A stretch of DNA of 40,000 nt from assembly GCF_030272615.1 (NCBI RefSeq), contig NC_081414.1, positions 819,619,396-819,659,395 of the forward strand. Direction: 5' to 3'. The DNA comes from Cryptomeria japonica. Lineage: Eukaryota > Streptophyta > Pinopsida > Cupressales > Cupressaceae. Both the position numbers and the translations under genes were made by a program. The notes below the pieces were generated by a model. It saw nothing but the letters and a program-made list of their open reading frames with translations. It searched no databases and was not told the origin of the DNA. Positions 10,574-22,154 of this stretch are shown here, piece after piece; the stretch's first letter is position 1, and every line of letters starts with the position of its first letter.

Positions 10574-10661
<88 letters not shown>

Positions 10662-10674
10662 TGTGTATGTTTCT

Positions 10675-10734
<60 letters not shown>

Positions 10735-10931
10735 GAGTATGTATATATATGTAAATATATATGATTGTATATATATACATATATCTATATATATGAATAT
10801 ATATATATATGTATATATTTATATATATATGAATACATCATATAACATGAATCAATCCGATGATAAATACATATGGGATTATCTATAAATATATACATAT
10901 ATATATATATATATGTGAGTATATATATGTA

Positions 10932-10962
<31 letters not shown>

Positions 10963-10970
10963 CTGAATCT
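10518..10970. repeat. Compound microsatellite: (AT)n, (TG)n, (AC)n, (AT)n
   Basis: Uninterrupted TG at 10592-10658 (33 units) and AC at 10679-10723 (22 units) are separated by 20 bp and flanked on both sides by AT-type tracts. TG followed by AC on one strand is an inverted arrangement that can fold into a stem of about 45 bp. The three open frames across it are low-complexity artefacts. Confidence 0.95.
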
Positions 10971-11092
10971 TAGTATACCAAAATGCTGATATAAGGAAAC
11001 GGTGACCGCACTTCCTAGAACTTATAAATGAGGGACTTGGAGAGGACTTGGAGAGGAGTGATATGAAGGGGTGACACGGCCATCACCTAAAA

Positions 11093-14000
11093 TTAATCCG
11101 AGGGTATACCCTTCCTAAAGACATACGAATTACCATCTGCCCCTAAATTGGCTAACTTGTCTGCTATAGAATTCCCTTCCCTATAAATATGTTTAACCGA
11201 AGTTTCCTCAAAGTATTTGATCAAATCCAAAATTCTTTTTAATTCCGCTTTCAATTTCCAGTTTGACACTTCCCTAGTCCTGACTGCATTTATAGTTAAC
11301 GTCGAATCCCCTTCAATTTCCAGATATTTAATCTTGAGTGATTTAGCTATAATCAATCCCTCCCGCAACGCTGAAAACTCAGCCATGTTATTTGAAGCCA
11401 CACCTATAGGCTTATTAATGCTAGCTATTAGTACTCCGTTATCTTGGTGAATAGCACACCCTATACCTGCTACACCAGGGTTCCCTCGGGAAGCACCATC
11501 AAAGTTTAGCTTAGCCCAACCCTTTCGGGGGGGAGCCCATTTTGTTAGCTTCCTATCTATCTCAGCCTGTTTACCTCCACTCCCAATAAACGGGGGAATT
11601 ATCAAACCCATCCATTTAGATCGAAGTACCTCATCCCATCTGGTTAAATTAATAGACTTTTCCTGTGTATGTCTTAGTCTATTATTGACTTTTTCCACAA
11701 TTGTTACCTCGATCTTATTTAGAAGGGATTCTACCCTCAATTTTGATTCTTTAAAGATCCGCCTGTTTCTCTCCTTCCATATTTCCCATATGAGGATTGT
11801 CGGGGCAATTGTCCACACTAAGTGATATATATCCTTTGTGTGAGGAGGTTGCCAACTAATCAGCCATTCTGAAATGTCCCTAGGTCTCGGAGTCGGCCAA
11901 CCAAGGCTTGAGCAAAGCCATTCCCAACATCTCTGACTGAAACTACAATTAAGAAGCAGGTGATCCGCATTTTCTTCCTCTGATTCGCATAGAGGGCATC
12001 TCGATGGTCCCATGAATCCTAATTTTGAGAACCAATCTGAGGTAAGAATCCTTTTTTGGAAAGCTGCCCATGAGAAGATACCAGCTTTGGGTATACCAAC
12101 GTTATTCCAGCATAGGCTAATCGGAATATTAGGATTGGTTGCAGCTCGTCTGAGTTTTAAAAGTGAGTATCCTTCTTTGGCTTTATAAATGCCCGAAGAA
12201 CTACCCGCCCATATTATCCTGTCTTTCCCACTATGTAATGATAGATGCCTATGCCTCAAATTATTCTAGAGGATCTCCTTGTCTGCATTTGACAAGTTCA
12301 TCTCATCAAGGGGTTTCCACTCCCAACCCAAAGCGGGGTCATTGGAGATAAGCTTGATATAATCCTTAACATACCTGCCCCTGATTGATTTGCAATGTTC
12401 TATACCTTCTTCGCTTATTCCTATTTTGTCTAGGGCTGAATATCCCCCCCAAGAGTCTTCCCAGAATAGTGCCTCAGATCCTTCCGCAATATCCCATGTT
12501 AGATAATCCCTGATCACCTCTCTACATTCTAGCATAAAATTCCAGACTTTGGATCCCTTGGGTAGTATTTCCATCCTCAGTATACTATCAAGGTTGGAGT
12601 TAGTGAGATATTTAGCTTTGAGGATCCTTACCCATTTAAGATCTGGTTCCGAGTACATTTTCCAGACTAACTTCGCCCCCAGAGCCATGTTTTGTACCCC
12701 CAAATCTTTGATGCCAACTCCCCCTATACTGATAGGTTGGCTAATTTTATCCCAAGAAATTAAAGCAAATTTCTTTTTGTCTGAATTCATATTCCAAAAG
12801 AACTTCCTCATCTTTTTTACCATTTCTAGTCGAGCTCCTTTAGGTAATTGCTGGCAGGTCATTTGATATATCGGAATAGCCGCCATAACAGCTTTTAGTA
12901 ATGTAATCCTCCCAGCCGAAGAGAGGCATTTGTTCTTCCAAGAATTCAACCTGAGATCCATCTTTTCAAGGATTCCTTTCCATAATGAATTAATATTGTT
13001 TCCCTTATCCATCGGAATCCCTAAATATTTACAAGGAAGTTTCCCTTTATCAAACCCTAAGATATTACAAATATCTATCTCTATGTTTTGCGAAGTGTTG
13101 AAGAGGAAGATTTCCGATTTATTCTTGTTCACTTCCTAACCAGAAGCTAATGCATAAATGTCAAGAATCCTTTTGAAAGCCATGGCTTCAGTCCTATTCG
13201 CACATCCCATCAGCATTATGTCATCAGCAAACTGCTGGTGGGTTATGGCCTCCATTCCATTCATAATTTTAATACCTTTAATAATCTGATTCATACGAGC
13301 ACAAGAAATGATTCTCCCAAGGCCCTCTGCCATTATGATAAATAAGAAAGGGGATAAAGGATCTCCTTGTCTAATCCCTCTAGATATCTGGAAGAAGCCC
13401 ACTGGGGAACCATTTATAAGTAATGATACCCTGGGAGATGAGATGCATTCGAATATTAAATTGATCCATTGTTTAGAAAAACCAAAGGATTCTAAACATT
13501 TACACAGAAATCTCCAATCGACTTTATCATATGCCTTCTTAATGTCTAATTTGATCATCACAGCAGCTGATCGATTCTGATGTAACGAGTGCATGACTTC
13601 TTGAGCAATAATAATGCCATCAAAGATAGATCTACCTGGAACGAATCCGGTCTGTTCCTCTGAAATTATGCAAGGGAGGATGCCTTTCAATCTATTCGCT
13701 AAAATTTTAGTAAAAAGTTTGTAAATTGTGTTACATAAGGAAATAGGTCGGAAGTCTTCAAAATTTCTTGATTCCTCCTTCTTTGGAATCAAAGTAATGA
13801 AAGTATTGTTGATCTCCCTTAAAATACTTCCAGAGTTTCTAACAGCTTCCAATGCTTCCACTACCTCCTTACCAATAATGTGCCAGCATTTTTGAAAAAA
13901 GCAAGCGGGAAAACCATCGGGGCCGGGTGCTTTATCAGGGTTAAGTTGCCCCAATGCTAATTTTACTTCTGATTCTGTAAATTTGTTGCTAAGCGCTTTG

Positions 14001-15306
14001 TTTTGGTTTTCAGTTATGATCTTAGGAATATTCCTAAGCAAAGTTAAATTGGCGTCTTTAAGGGATGATTCCGAACTGAACAGGGTTTTAAAATGGTTCA
14101 CCGCTTCTGTAGTTATGTCCTTTTGATCTTCCAGTAGTATACCATTATTACTCATGATCTTGTGAATACTATTAGTGTTCCTCCTATTTTTTGTACTGTT
14201 GTGAAAGAACTTAGTATTCCTATCCCCATTTTGAAGCCAATTCTCTCTAGACTTCTGTTTCCAAAATATTTCTTCTTTTGTTAACGTATCCTCATATTTC
14301 CCGAGAAGCTCCTTTTCTTTGAGGAAGCTATCCTAATCCATTCCTAGTCTAAACACTTTTTCATTTAGGTCTGCGATTTCTTTTTCTAATGAAATTTTGG
14401 TTTCAAAAATGTTACCGAAAACTTCACTATTCCATTTCAGTAACTTGCTTTTGAGATGTTTTAGTTTATTTACAAGGCAAAACATCTTTGATCCCTGAAA
14501 ATTTACCTCAGACCACCACCTGGAGACGAGATCATAGAAATCTGGATTTTGCATCCACATTTTTTCAAACTTAAAGGGGCAACACCTCGGTGTAGCCTCT
14601 CCCTCTATGTTGAGGATGACAAGATAATGGTCAGATCCTGAAGATGGGAGTAACGAAGCTGAGAGGTTAACCGCTAGATCGCTCAAGTTCCCTCTAAAAA
14701 GGAATCTATCTAATCTCTCAGCGATTTGTGTAAAGCCTGATCTTCTATTGTACCAGGTATACACACCATTACTAGTTTCTATATCTATCAGATTGTTATG
14801 AGCAACCCACTCTCTAAAGTCTTTTAAGGACTGCGGTTCCCTTAGAATACCACCCTTTTTTCTGATAAATTTAGTATAGCATTGAAGTCCCCTCCTAGAA
14901 TAACAGGGGAAGAGGTATCTAGCCCCATCATAAATGAGATTTCCGACCAAACTCTGCGCTTTCCTGTATCCGGGGTCGGGCCATAAATGTTTATTAGGGT
15001 AAATGTGAGATTGCTGTGTTTGCTTATTACCTTTCCCAATAGCCAATTTCTATTTCCTGCTATAGGACAAAATAATATACTACATGGATTCCAAATGATT
15101 CCAATACCACCAGAAGCTCCCCTGGCTTCCACAAATTCACAGCTAAGAAGACCTAATTTCCTTTTAAAAGCCTCAGCTTCTACCTGGGCTAATTTAGTTT
15201 CTTGTATGAGAACGATGTCATGTTTCCATTTTATAATGTTGCGTCTAATTAGACGTTGTTTGTTAGGGGCATTCATGCCCCTAACATTCCATGAAGAGAT
15301 TTTCAT
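11093..15306 (-). pseudogene. LINE A ORF2: endonuclease / reverse transcriptase / RNase H
   Basis: The polyprotein that nicks target DNA and copies the LINE RNA, about 1,400 codons. It starts at ATG 15306, which overlaps the ORF1 stop (ATGA). The APE-type endonuclease (15306-14500) shows SWNVRGMNAP, QETK, GGDFNAI, ERLDRFL and the SDH motif in SGSDHYLV. Reverse transcriptase (14155-13136 and beyond) shows DKAPGPDGFP, DIKKAYDKVDW, GDPLSPFLF and the catalytic FADD. The zinc-binding region follows (CPLCESEEENADHLLLNC, near 11985), then RNase H (11530-11130) with D in LNFDG, E in NNMAEFSAL, D in IEGDSTL and D in SIADKLAN. It is broken by a one-base deletion in the A6G3 run at 14861-14853 and by TAG codons at 14335-14333, 13138-13136 and 12268-12266; between these the frame is continuous. 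The domain order is that of plant L1. Confidence 0.93.
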
Positions 15307-16928
15307 TGGGCCGTGGGAAGGCCCTTCCCCTTCCCAGCATCAAAGAAGGCTGTTAATTTGCCTTGGTCTTTTGCATTTCCATCCTGCAATCTTAATTCAC
15401 TCAAAGATTTTCTGCCTCTACTTTTAGCTTCTCTAGCGCAATCAGGAAAGTTTTTCCCGTCATATATGTTTTTTATCCCTAAGGTTTGTTGGGGAACTAT
15501 CACTCCCTCTCCATCATCCTCTCCCAGCTGGGACTGAGCTACTGTGTAGTCATTGACAGGAAGAGGTATGATATCTCCTACCCTATTCTCATTATTTTCT
15601 TCCTCATCCATAGAAGTCAAGAGCTCCTGAATTAGAAACCTCTTCTCAGCTTCCTCTTCCGGAGAAAGATTTTCAATTACATTATTATTGAATACCTCTA
15701 GAGCTGTAGCCATTCTAGAAGACATTTCTTCTTGATCTGCCTCATTATCTTGTCCCAAGTTTTCGACTGACTTTGTTTCAGATGGAAATTTCAACGAATC
15801 CACCGAATTGGAGATTCTTTTTGACATCTCCACTAAGGCTTCTTCTTTTATAGAATTTGCCTCATCTATTATTTTATCCAGATCACTAATATTACTGGAA
15901 TTATTGTGTTTATTTTCATCTGTGTTAGCCACTGGAGGGCAATTAGCATGTACAGGGGATGAATTTGATGTGATTTTTTCATACTGATCTGAAAGAGGGT
16001 TTTCCTTTTGATCGATACTTTTAACCAGTATTGGGCATGTTTTCAGCCATATATCAGTTTCATTTATAACCCCATCATAGAAGGTGGGATGAATGCTCCA
16101 TTCCCCCCTGTTTGATACTAGCATGGTGGGTTCTAAGTCCGGGGAATTAATGTCAGATTCTACTAAGATTTTGATGTTCTTGTTTAAAACCTCTCTTTCT
16201 AATCCTTCACAGCCCAAAAAAGACCCAAAATGTTCCCCTATGTATTCTAAGATTTTAAAATCCAAATATTCGACTGGTAATGTGCCCAGATTAATCCATC
16301 TTGGGCATTTATTTAAATTCTGTGAGTGTGGGTCAAAATTCGGCATCCATTCACATCGAAAAAAACCATAGCCTTTATACAATTTTACCTTACCATGGAG
16401 AATGTCATTCCTTGTATTTTGATTATCACACAGAATTGCAAGAAAATTATTTTCTAGGATAGTGATACTTACCTGTCCCGGATATAGGGCCATCCACCAA
16501 TCGATAATATTTTTTGAATCTTCTCCAAATCCTGTCCATTTTGCAAAAACCCCACACTTGCTATATAAATTGAATTGGGGTTCCATCAAATTAGCCGGGA
16601 TATTACATATTCGCCTCTGCCTTATTTTAGGTTTTGGCTAAAAAATTCTAACTTTCCCGAGTGGCACCAAATTAGCCCCAGATGTCGGAGATTGATTTGT
16701 GGCTGTGTGTTTGAGCCTATCGAAGTTTAAAGATATATCTCTTCGTTTGCCCATCTTCTTCTTGGATTTTTTCAAGCGAAAGACTTGCCAATTTCCGTCG
16801 GAGGGTAGCAACTTGGCTTCGGCATTTTTTGCCCTAATTACATCATTTTTCCCAAAATCGCCCGCTCTGTAAACCGAATCCCGTCTTTCGTTTGAAATTG
16901 TAATGTCTCTTGCAGGTTTTTCTTACAT
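15303..16928 (-). pseudogene. LINE A ORF1: RNA-binding/gag-like protein with DUF4283-like domain
   Basis: ORF1 of a plant L1, whose product coats the LINE RNA. The clearly open part starts at ATG 16586 (427 codons). The same frame stays coding-like upstream to an ATG at 16928 and is broken only by TAA at 16925-16923 (codon 2) and TAG at 16640-16638. The full length would be about 541 codons. The upstream part is basic (for example RLKKSKKKMGKRRD near 16770). The DUF4283-like domain lies at about 16560-16200 (FAKWTGFG, CPRWINLGTLPVEYLDFKIL, IGEHFGSFLG). The C-terminal half is acidic and low in complexity. I see no CCHC zinc knuckle. The stop TGA (15305-15303) overlaps the ORF2 start. The ATG at 16586 is a fallback start only in this damaged copy. 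Confidence 0.85.
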
Positions 16929-17059
16929 GGCGGACTGAAGACAGAGATACTCCTCAGGCATGTGGCAAACACCTATCTGCACCCCCCCGCCGAAAACCTT
17001 GACAAGTTCGCTGTATAATAATTTCGTGTTTTCGCCAAATAGCAGAGCATATCACATCA
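16929..17059 (-). other. LINE A 5' leader
   Basis: About 131 bp between the 20-bp duplication and the first ORF1 ATG. It is more GC-rich than the surroundings and includes a run of seven or eight C on the plus strand (16981-16988). Whether it is the complete 5' UTR with its internal promoter or slightly 5'-truncated cannot be decided from one copy. Confidence 0.6.
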
Positions 17060-17079
17060 GATTTGGTAGACACAATATT
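17060..17079. repeat. Target-site duplication, right copy (LINE A)
   Basis: Perfect 20-bp copy of 7882-7901 at the LINE 5' end. Confidence 0.95.
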
Positions 17080-18960
17080 GATCAATCATATACAAATGCA
17101 AAAAATAGTACCAATTGGTTGGAGCATTAAATAAAATGAGTTTGAATTCAAAATTACAGTTCCAATTAAAAGGTCCCAAGAGTGGCTAGCAATCAAGACT
17201 ACAAATAAATCAAATGTGAAACCTCAAGGATCCTAAGATATTGTAGGACAAGCAGAAAGGAGTTAAGAAACTTCTTTTTCCAACCCACTCCCATTTATTT
17301 CTTCTCAACAAACAATTTCAAGTGGTGGAGGAGGTGATGGTGAGGATCCTCTAGAAAAGAGACTTCTTGAGAAAAATTGTGGAGACACCCCTCAAAAGGA
17401 GAAAGAGGAGGAGAAAGAAAAAGAGAAGGAAGTAGCAAAGGAAGAAACTATAGATGTTTCCACATATCAATCTCAATCAAGAGGATCTCCCTCTCCCAAT
17501 GCTTCTCCTAATTCTCCTCCACCAAATTTGCCACAAAATTCACCACCTCAAGATAACCCAACACCCTCTTCTTCTCCTGATAACAAAGTTTTTAATACCC
17601 ATCCTCTTAGGAGAGCCTGCATTTTGTTGCTCTTGGCACTAAATCAGTGTCAACACCTACCTCCTCTTCATGGATTGGACAAACTCTCTCCAAAAAGAGA
17701 ACAATAGTTTAAGTGGATATTCCAGATAGAGATGTTGTGGGCTATTTGTTACAAAGGACCCCAAAAGCCAAGAAACTAAAGACTACATCTAAGTTAGTGG
17801 AGGATACAAACACATGAGGCTTGCATGTTGAAATATCCCACCCCTGCCCAAAAATATCTAAGTCAATCCATTTCTAGGGACTTTGAAATACAATGAAGAT
17901 TCACTTGGGACCATCTACTAGAGATGTCCAAACATTTATAATTTCCATGTGACAACCTCCAAACTTGTGGAAACAACAACAAAGGACAAATAAGACAAAG
18001 ATGAGTCAAAGTGGTTGGTAAAGTTCCTAACTGATTATTTTAAAATATTAATTGTCCTCTCTCCCTATCAAACAAGTCAAACAAATGCTTCTTTTGATCC
18101 AAATTCAATTTTTGGAAAGAAGATGATCAACAAAGTTCACAAGTATAGATCTTATGGTAAAGTCATAGAGGAATGAATTAAAGTTGTTGTAGTTAATAGA
18201 ACCAAATTAATTCAAGATATAAGGAAGGTCTATGCTGACATTGAGCTACTAAGAAAGAATATTGATGTTGAGGCTGTGAATACCAAACATGAAGAATCAT
18301 TGTGGCAATAAGAAAATATTGACTTAAAGGAAATTCTTGATCTCGAAATGGATAAGTTGATTGCAGAGAAAATCCTACCAAGTACTAATGATACTAAATG
18401 TATCATTTGGAGGAAAAGCATTGAATGGAAAGCCACCTTCTTAAAGTTGAATATCACAAAACTAAATAAATTGATAAAATAGTTTGGCCAAATCAGATCA
18501 AAAATTGAAAGGACCTATTAAATGTTGGTGTCAACTTGAGAAAGAAAGATAGTACACAAGATGAGATAATAGAAACATTGAAGAATAATTTTGAGAAGGT
18601 GATGGAAGGATTTTTCAATGAGAAACCATTCTATACAAAGAGCATCAAGAAAATAACCACAATTGACTTTGCTCTAGCACAATGTGATGGTTATCCTGTA
18701 GCCTTAATAAAAAAATTGGATCAAATCAAAGGAAACGAGACTCTTTGGAAGTTAAGGACCAAGAATTCATCATCCCTTAACATGTTGAAATACCAATGAT
18801 GACCTAGGTATATAGAGATTACAAAGACAATTGTGTAGCCCAAATATCACAAGAAGAAGGCAGTAATATTGACTCAACAAATGTGCCACCTAAGCAAGAG
18901 CTTTATTTTCTCGATGAATTTATTTAAATGCTTTAAAATTTATGTAATGTTAAATTATTC
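17080..18960 (+). pseudogene. Right part of an unrecognised degenerate reading frame split by LINE A
   Basis: The plus strand reads as a broken protein over most of this stretch. The first part continues the frame at 7783-7901. Around 17290-17600 there is a charged, proline- and serine-rich region (LEKRLLEKNCGDTPQKEKEE, then a PSPNASPNSPPPN-type stretch). From 18000 to 18800 the sequence is lysine-rich and helical-looking, with an open piece of 87 codons (18536-18799) containing EKVMEGFFNEKPFYTKS. Many stops and frameshifts are present. There is no zinc knuckle, protease, RT or integrase motif. A gag-like gene of a non-autonomous retroelement fits the composition, but the family is not identified. 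Confidence 0.4.
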
Positions 18961-20381
18961 CAAAATGTTTTAAAAGATTTAGTTATTCAGTTAAATTTAA
19001 AGTTTAAATATGTAACCAAAAGACTTTATTAGGGGATTATTATTATTATTTTTATATGTGAAAACAAGGAAGCAACATGATAAAAAAAATTGCTAATTTT
19101 TGAAGAAGTTTTGTGAGTCGGTGTGCTCCCAAATTTTAAATGTTTAGAATTTGAAATTCATTGTTGTTTGTGCGCAACAATAGATTTCATGTTACCATTC
19201 TTTTGTATGTTACCGTATTTTAATTTTCTCTTAAATTTGTAAATATTGTTAAAGAAAATTATTTTCAAGTTGATATATTGGTCTGTGTTATAAGTATCAT
19301 CGTGTAAGACTCATGACCATGATATCTATTCTTTCAATTTGAATAAGTGTTGCCTTTCTTAATTTTTGATTAAAAACACACCATAAAATTTATTATTTAA
19401 AAGAAAGAAATGATCTTACAAAGGAGTTGTATCTCTAAAATTCAAAAGGAAGTTGACAATCATACAACTTACCCAACTGTTGGTTTATATTGTCTTTATG
19501 AAATAAAACAAATAGAGTTGAAAAATATAACCAACACATATTTTCTTAATATGTGAAGATTCCCCTATATATGATCATCTACTTTGTCATACATATCTAA
19601 AGAGATGCATTGGAGATTCTATATGCAAGGGAAGTTATCTTCTCTGATTAGCTAGATTCTCCAAGGTGATGTAATGTATTAAAAAGTATCTACTCAAACA
19701 TGAATGGCCACAACATGTTCATTGGAAGTGAGATCTTATAATAACTAATTGGTTCTACATGCTTACATGAGATTTGGGATAGTAAAATTTGATCACAAAA
19801 GATCCTAATTTTTGTGTGGTTTCTCAAACATGGTAAATAAATCACTATCGGTTGCACTTCCATAATATAAACCAATAAATAGCTAACCCATTATAAAATG
19901 TACCAAGGCCATTAAAAATGAGGCACTTATTTTATGAATGTAATTGGACTAGTCTAATATGGGAGAGATGGTTCATTCTTATAAGAATAAAGTCCCCAAG
20001 TGATCAATATTTATATCCAAAGTAGCGATCTCAATCGTCTTCAAGTATTCATTTAGGTTTCTTATACTAGATAAAAAATAGGAAATAGAGCTAGTGCATG
20101 ATATTATTTTTGGATATAATTGTGTAGATTTTTTTTACATCGATATTGTGGATCACACTCAATGATTCATCATTAGAAAAAGGATGAAATTGAATTCAAC
20201 ATATTTAATACATTTTTTAAAAATATATTGTATATTGTCAAATTTTCAATAAAAAAATATGCTTAATCATTAGAATATCTTTCTTACATGAACTTCTAAT
20301 TACAATTGAATTCAAATGTCTAGTGATAAAATAAATATTTTATAATTGCTATTTCCCCCAATATGACAAGCTTTGGAGGGA
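18961..20381. other. Gene-free AT-rich interval
   Basis: No gene or bounded repeat seen. The short frame at 19875-19690 (minus) is not supported by anything else. Confidence 0.5.
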
Positions 20382-20495
20382 AAAATTGTAAATATGATCT
20401 ATTCATGAATAAGCTTCTCCCTTTCCATTAGAGGGAGTAAAATTGTAAATATGATCTATTCATGAATAAGCTTCTCCCTTTCCATTAGAGGGATT
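20382..20495. repeat. 57-bp tandem duplication
   Basis: Two nearly identical copies, 20382-20438 and 20439-20495, beginning AAAATTGTAAATATGATCTA and containing CCATTAGAGGGA. Confidence 0.93.
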
Positions 20496-22154
20496 CTAAA
20501 AACTAATGAAGTGGGTGTTTTATGATGGTATCTAAATTTTATTAGTTGTGTAAAGGAATTATAAAAGTTTTCATAGGTAAAAATAATATTTTATATGGTT
20601 GGTTTACTATTTTGCAATGGTGAAATTTGCAGACCCCTATCATTTCTCTTTTAATTTTTTGACTATTTTGAAGTGATGTTTTGATATATATGTTGGAGCC
20701 TTTGCCAAAAATTTAAATTATTATTATGTTCAATCCTATCTTCATCTCTTAATTTTGAACTGAAAGATTAGTCTTTGTTATTGGAATCTTAATAATCCTA
20801 ATGACGTGTAAGTATTTATATGATATTCATCAAAGTTTCAAGATATTTCATACTCATGCCCCAGGTATTGGTGTTCAGAGATGCACAATATGATTTTGTT
20901 TATTTTAAGGATGTCTCATTCTTAGAGTGTTGGGGTGGTTCACACTCTCATATTGGGTATTGAAAGTTAGGGATGCCCATCATACTTGTGTTTTACTTGT
21001 GTATGTTAAATTTTTAGAGTTTCAAGGTTGTCCATACTTTCATACCTTCCTTATATATCTCAACAATACACTTCAATCCTTGTTAAAATTTTGTGTAAAA
21101 ATTATTTCATCAAATTTTTACATCCCCTAGTACCATTCATTTTGCATTCTCAAGCCCAAAATCATGAAAATCTATTAAAATTCCAAGTCCTTTACATTTT
21201 CCAGATTTTGGACTTCCTCATCCATTTTTCAGTACCCATTCCCCTTCATCTCTGCTTTCTTAGCTCTAATACCTTGCACTCTAAAAAGTTACTAAGTCTT
21301 GCAGGGTTGGGCTTTTAGCCTTTCCCTTAATCGAGTACCCATTTCCACCAACCCTTGAAAGTTTAAAACTTTGTTGATTGTTCTATATAAACTATCAAAA
21401 TTTAAATTTCAACTATTTCCTTAACTTGATACCAAGTTGAGCCCCATCTTAAATCATTAATCTTGACATCGCAATGCCTTGTTTATGTTAGAGTTCTCCT
21501 TTTGACTTTTCCCCATCTCAAATCTCATCTAGCATGACTTACCTATCATATTTAATTCTTTGATTCCCCAACACTCTATTCCTTGGCATGTGGTATAGGA
21601 TACCCCTGACCCCTAACAATTTAAAACTCTCAATATTTTTCACTATTAATCCCACCTACCCACCATTATTGTAGTCAATCTCCTAGCTTCTGTATTTACT
21701 CCAACAGATTTCCTCAACATCTTGACCATCTATTTTATAGGGATTTTACCTATGTTGTTGATCGTAAAATTGCTATAGTGTTGTGTTTCAAGGGTAGGTG
21801 CCTAGGTAGGTTAAGAGGGTTTTTTATTCATTGTGGAGGATTCACCTCAATGATTATTCCAATGAGACTTATTTGGTGTTAGATATTTCCAAGGTTTCAA
21901 TATTTGAAGTTTCTGGTTGCAAGAAGGTAGTGGATCCAATTGCAATGTTTGAAGAGAATATAATAGAGAGTATTGCAAGTTTCATGTCTCTGAGATTGTA
22001 TGTACACTTTTAGGGAAATGTATGAATGCAATAGAGGATTCTTCTTTTCACAACTATTTTTATGTGGTGTAAACATTCTTTGATAAACGTAACAATATTT
22101 AAAAACTATTCTAATCTTTGTAGTTATCATTTCATATTTACGCATGGATTTGTG
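20496..22154. other. Gene-free AT-rich interval
   Basis: No gene recognised. Around 20930-21060 there are degenerate repeats of a GGTTCACACTCTCATA-like motif. The other open frames are short and without recognisable motifs. Confidence 0.45.

Larger units (their letters stand above)
9446..11092 (-). other. LINE A long 3' region (upstream of the solo LTR)
   Basis: Sequence between the ORF2 stop and the solo LTR. It has no convincing reading frame on the minus strand. It holds a microsatellite block (10518-10970) and a long imperfect foldback (9555-9650). It is either an unusually long LINE 3' UTR or contains sequence picked up from a former genomic location by 3' transduction; no internal A-run marks such a junction clearly. 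Confidence 0.6.
7902..17059 (-). mobile_element. LINE A: near-complete L1-type LINE, 9.16 kb, interrupted by a solo LTR
   Basis: A non-LTR retrotransposon inserted in minus orientation and bounded by perfect 20-bp duplications. From its 5' end it has a short leader (17059-16929), ORF1 with a DUF4283-like domain, ORF2 with endonuclease, reverse transcriptase, zinc-binding and RNase H regions, a long 3' region, and a poly(A) tail (7909-7902). The tail is preceded by a small GC hairpin (GGCTTCGGCC) and TTTTATCGATC. Without the solo LTR and its duplication the element is about 7.9 kb, long for a plant L1, because its 3' region includes a roughly 450-bp microsatellite block. Both reading frames carry nonsense codons and ORF2 has a frameshift, so this copy cannot move by itself. 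Confidence 0.93.

Noticed and set aside
10498-10888. Open frames of Thr/His/Val/Cys or Tyr/Ile repeats
   Set aside because: Read-through of the TG/AC/TA microsatellite block.
14853-14861. Programmed -1 frameshifting between endonuclease and RT
   Set aside because: The reading phase of the A6G3 run gives a poor slippery heptamer (A AAA AGG), plant L1 ORF2 is normally one frame, and the copy has three other inactivating stops.
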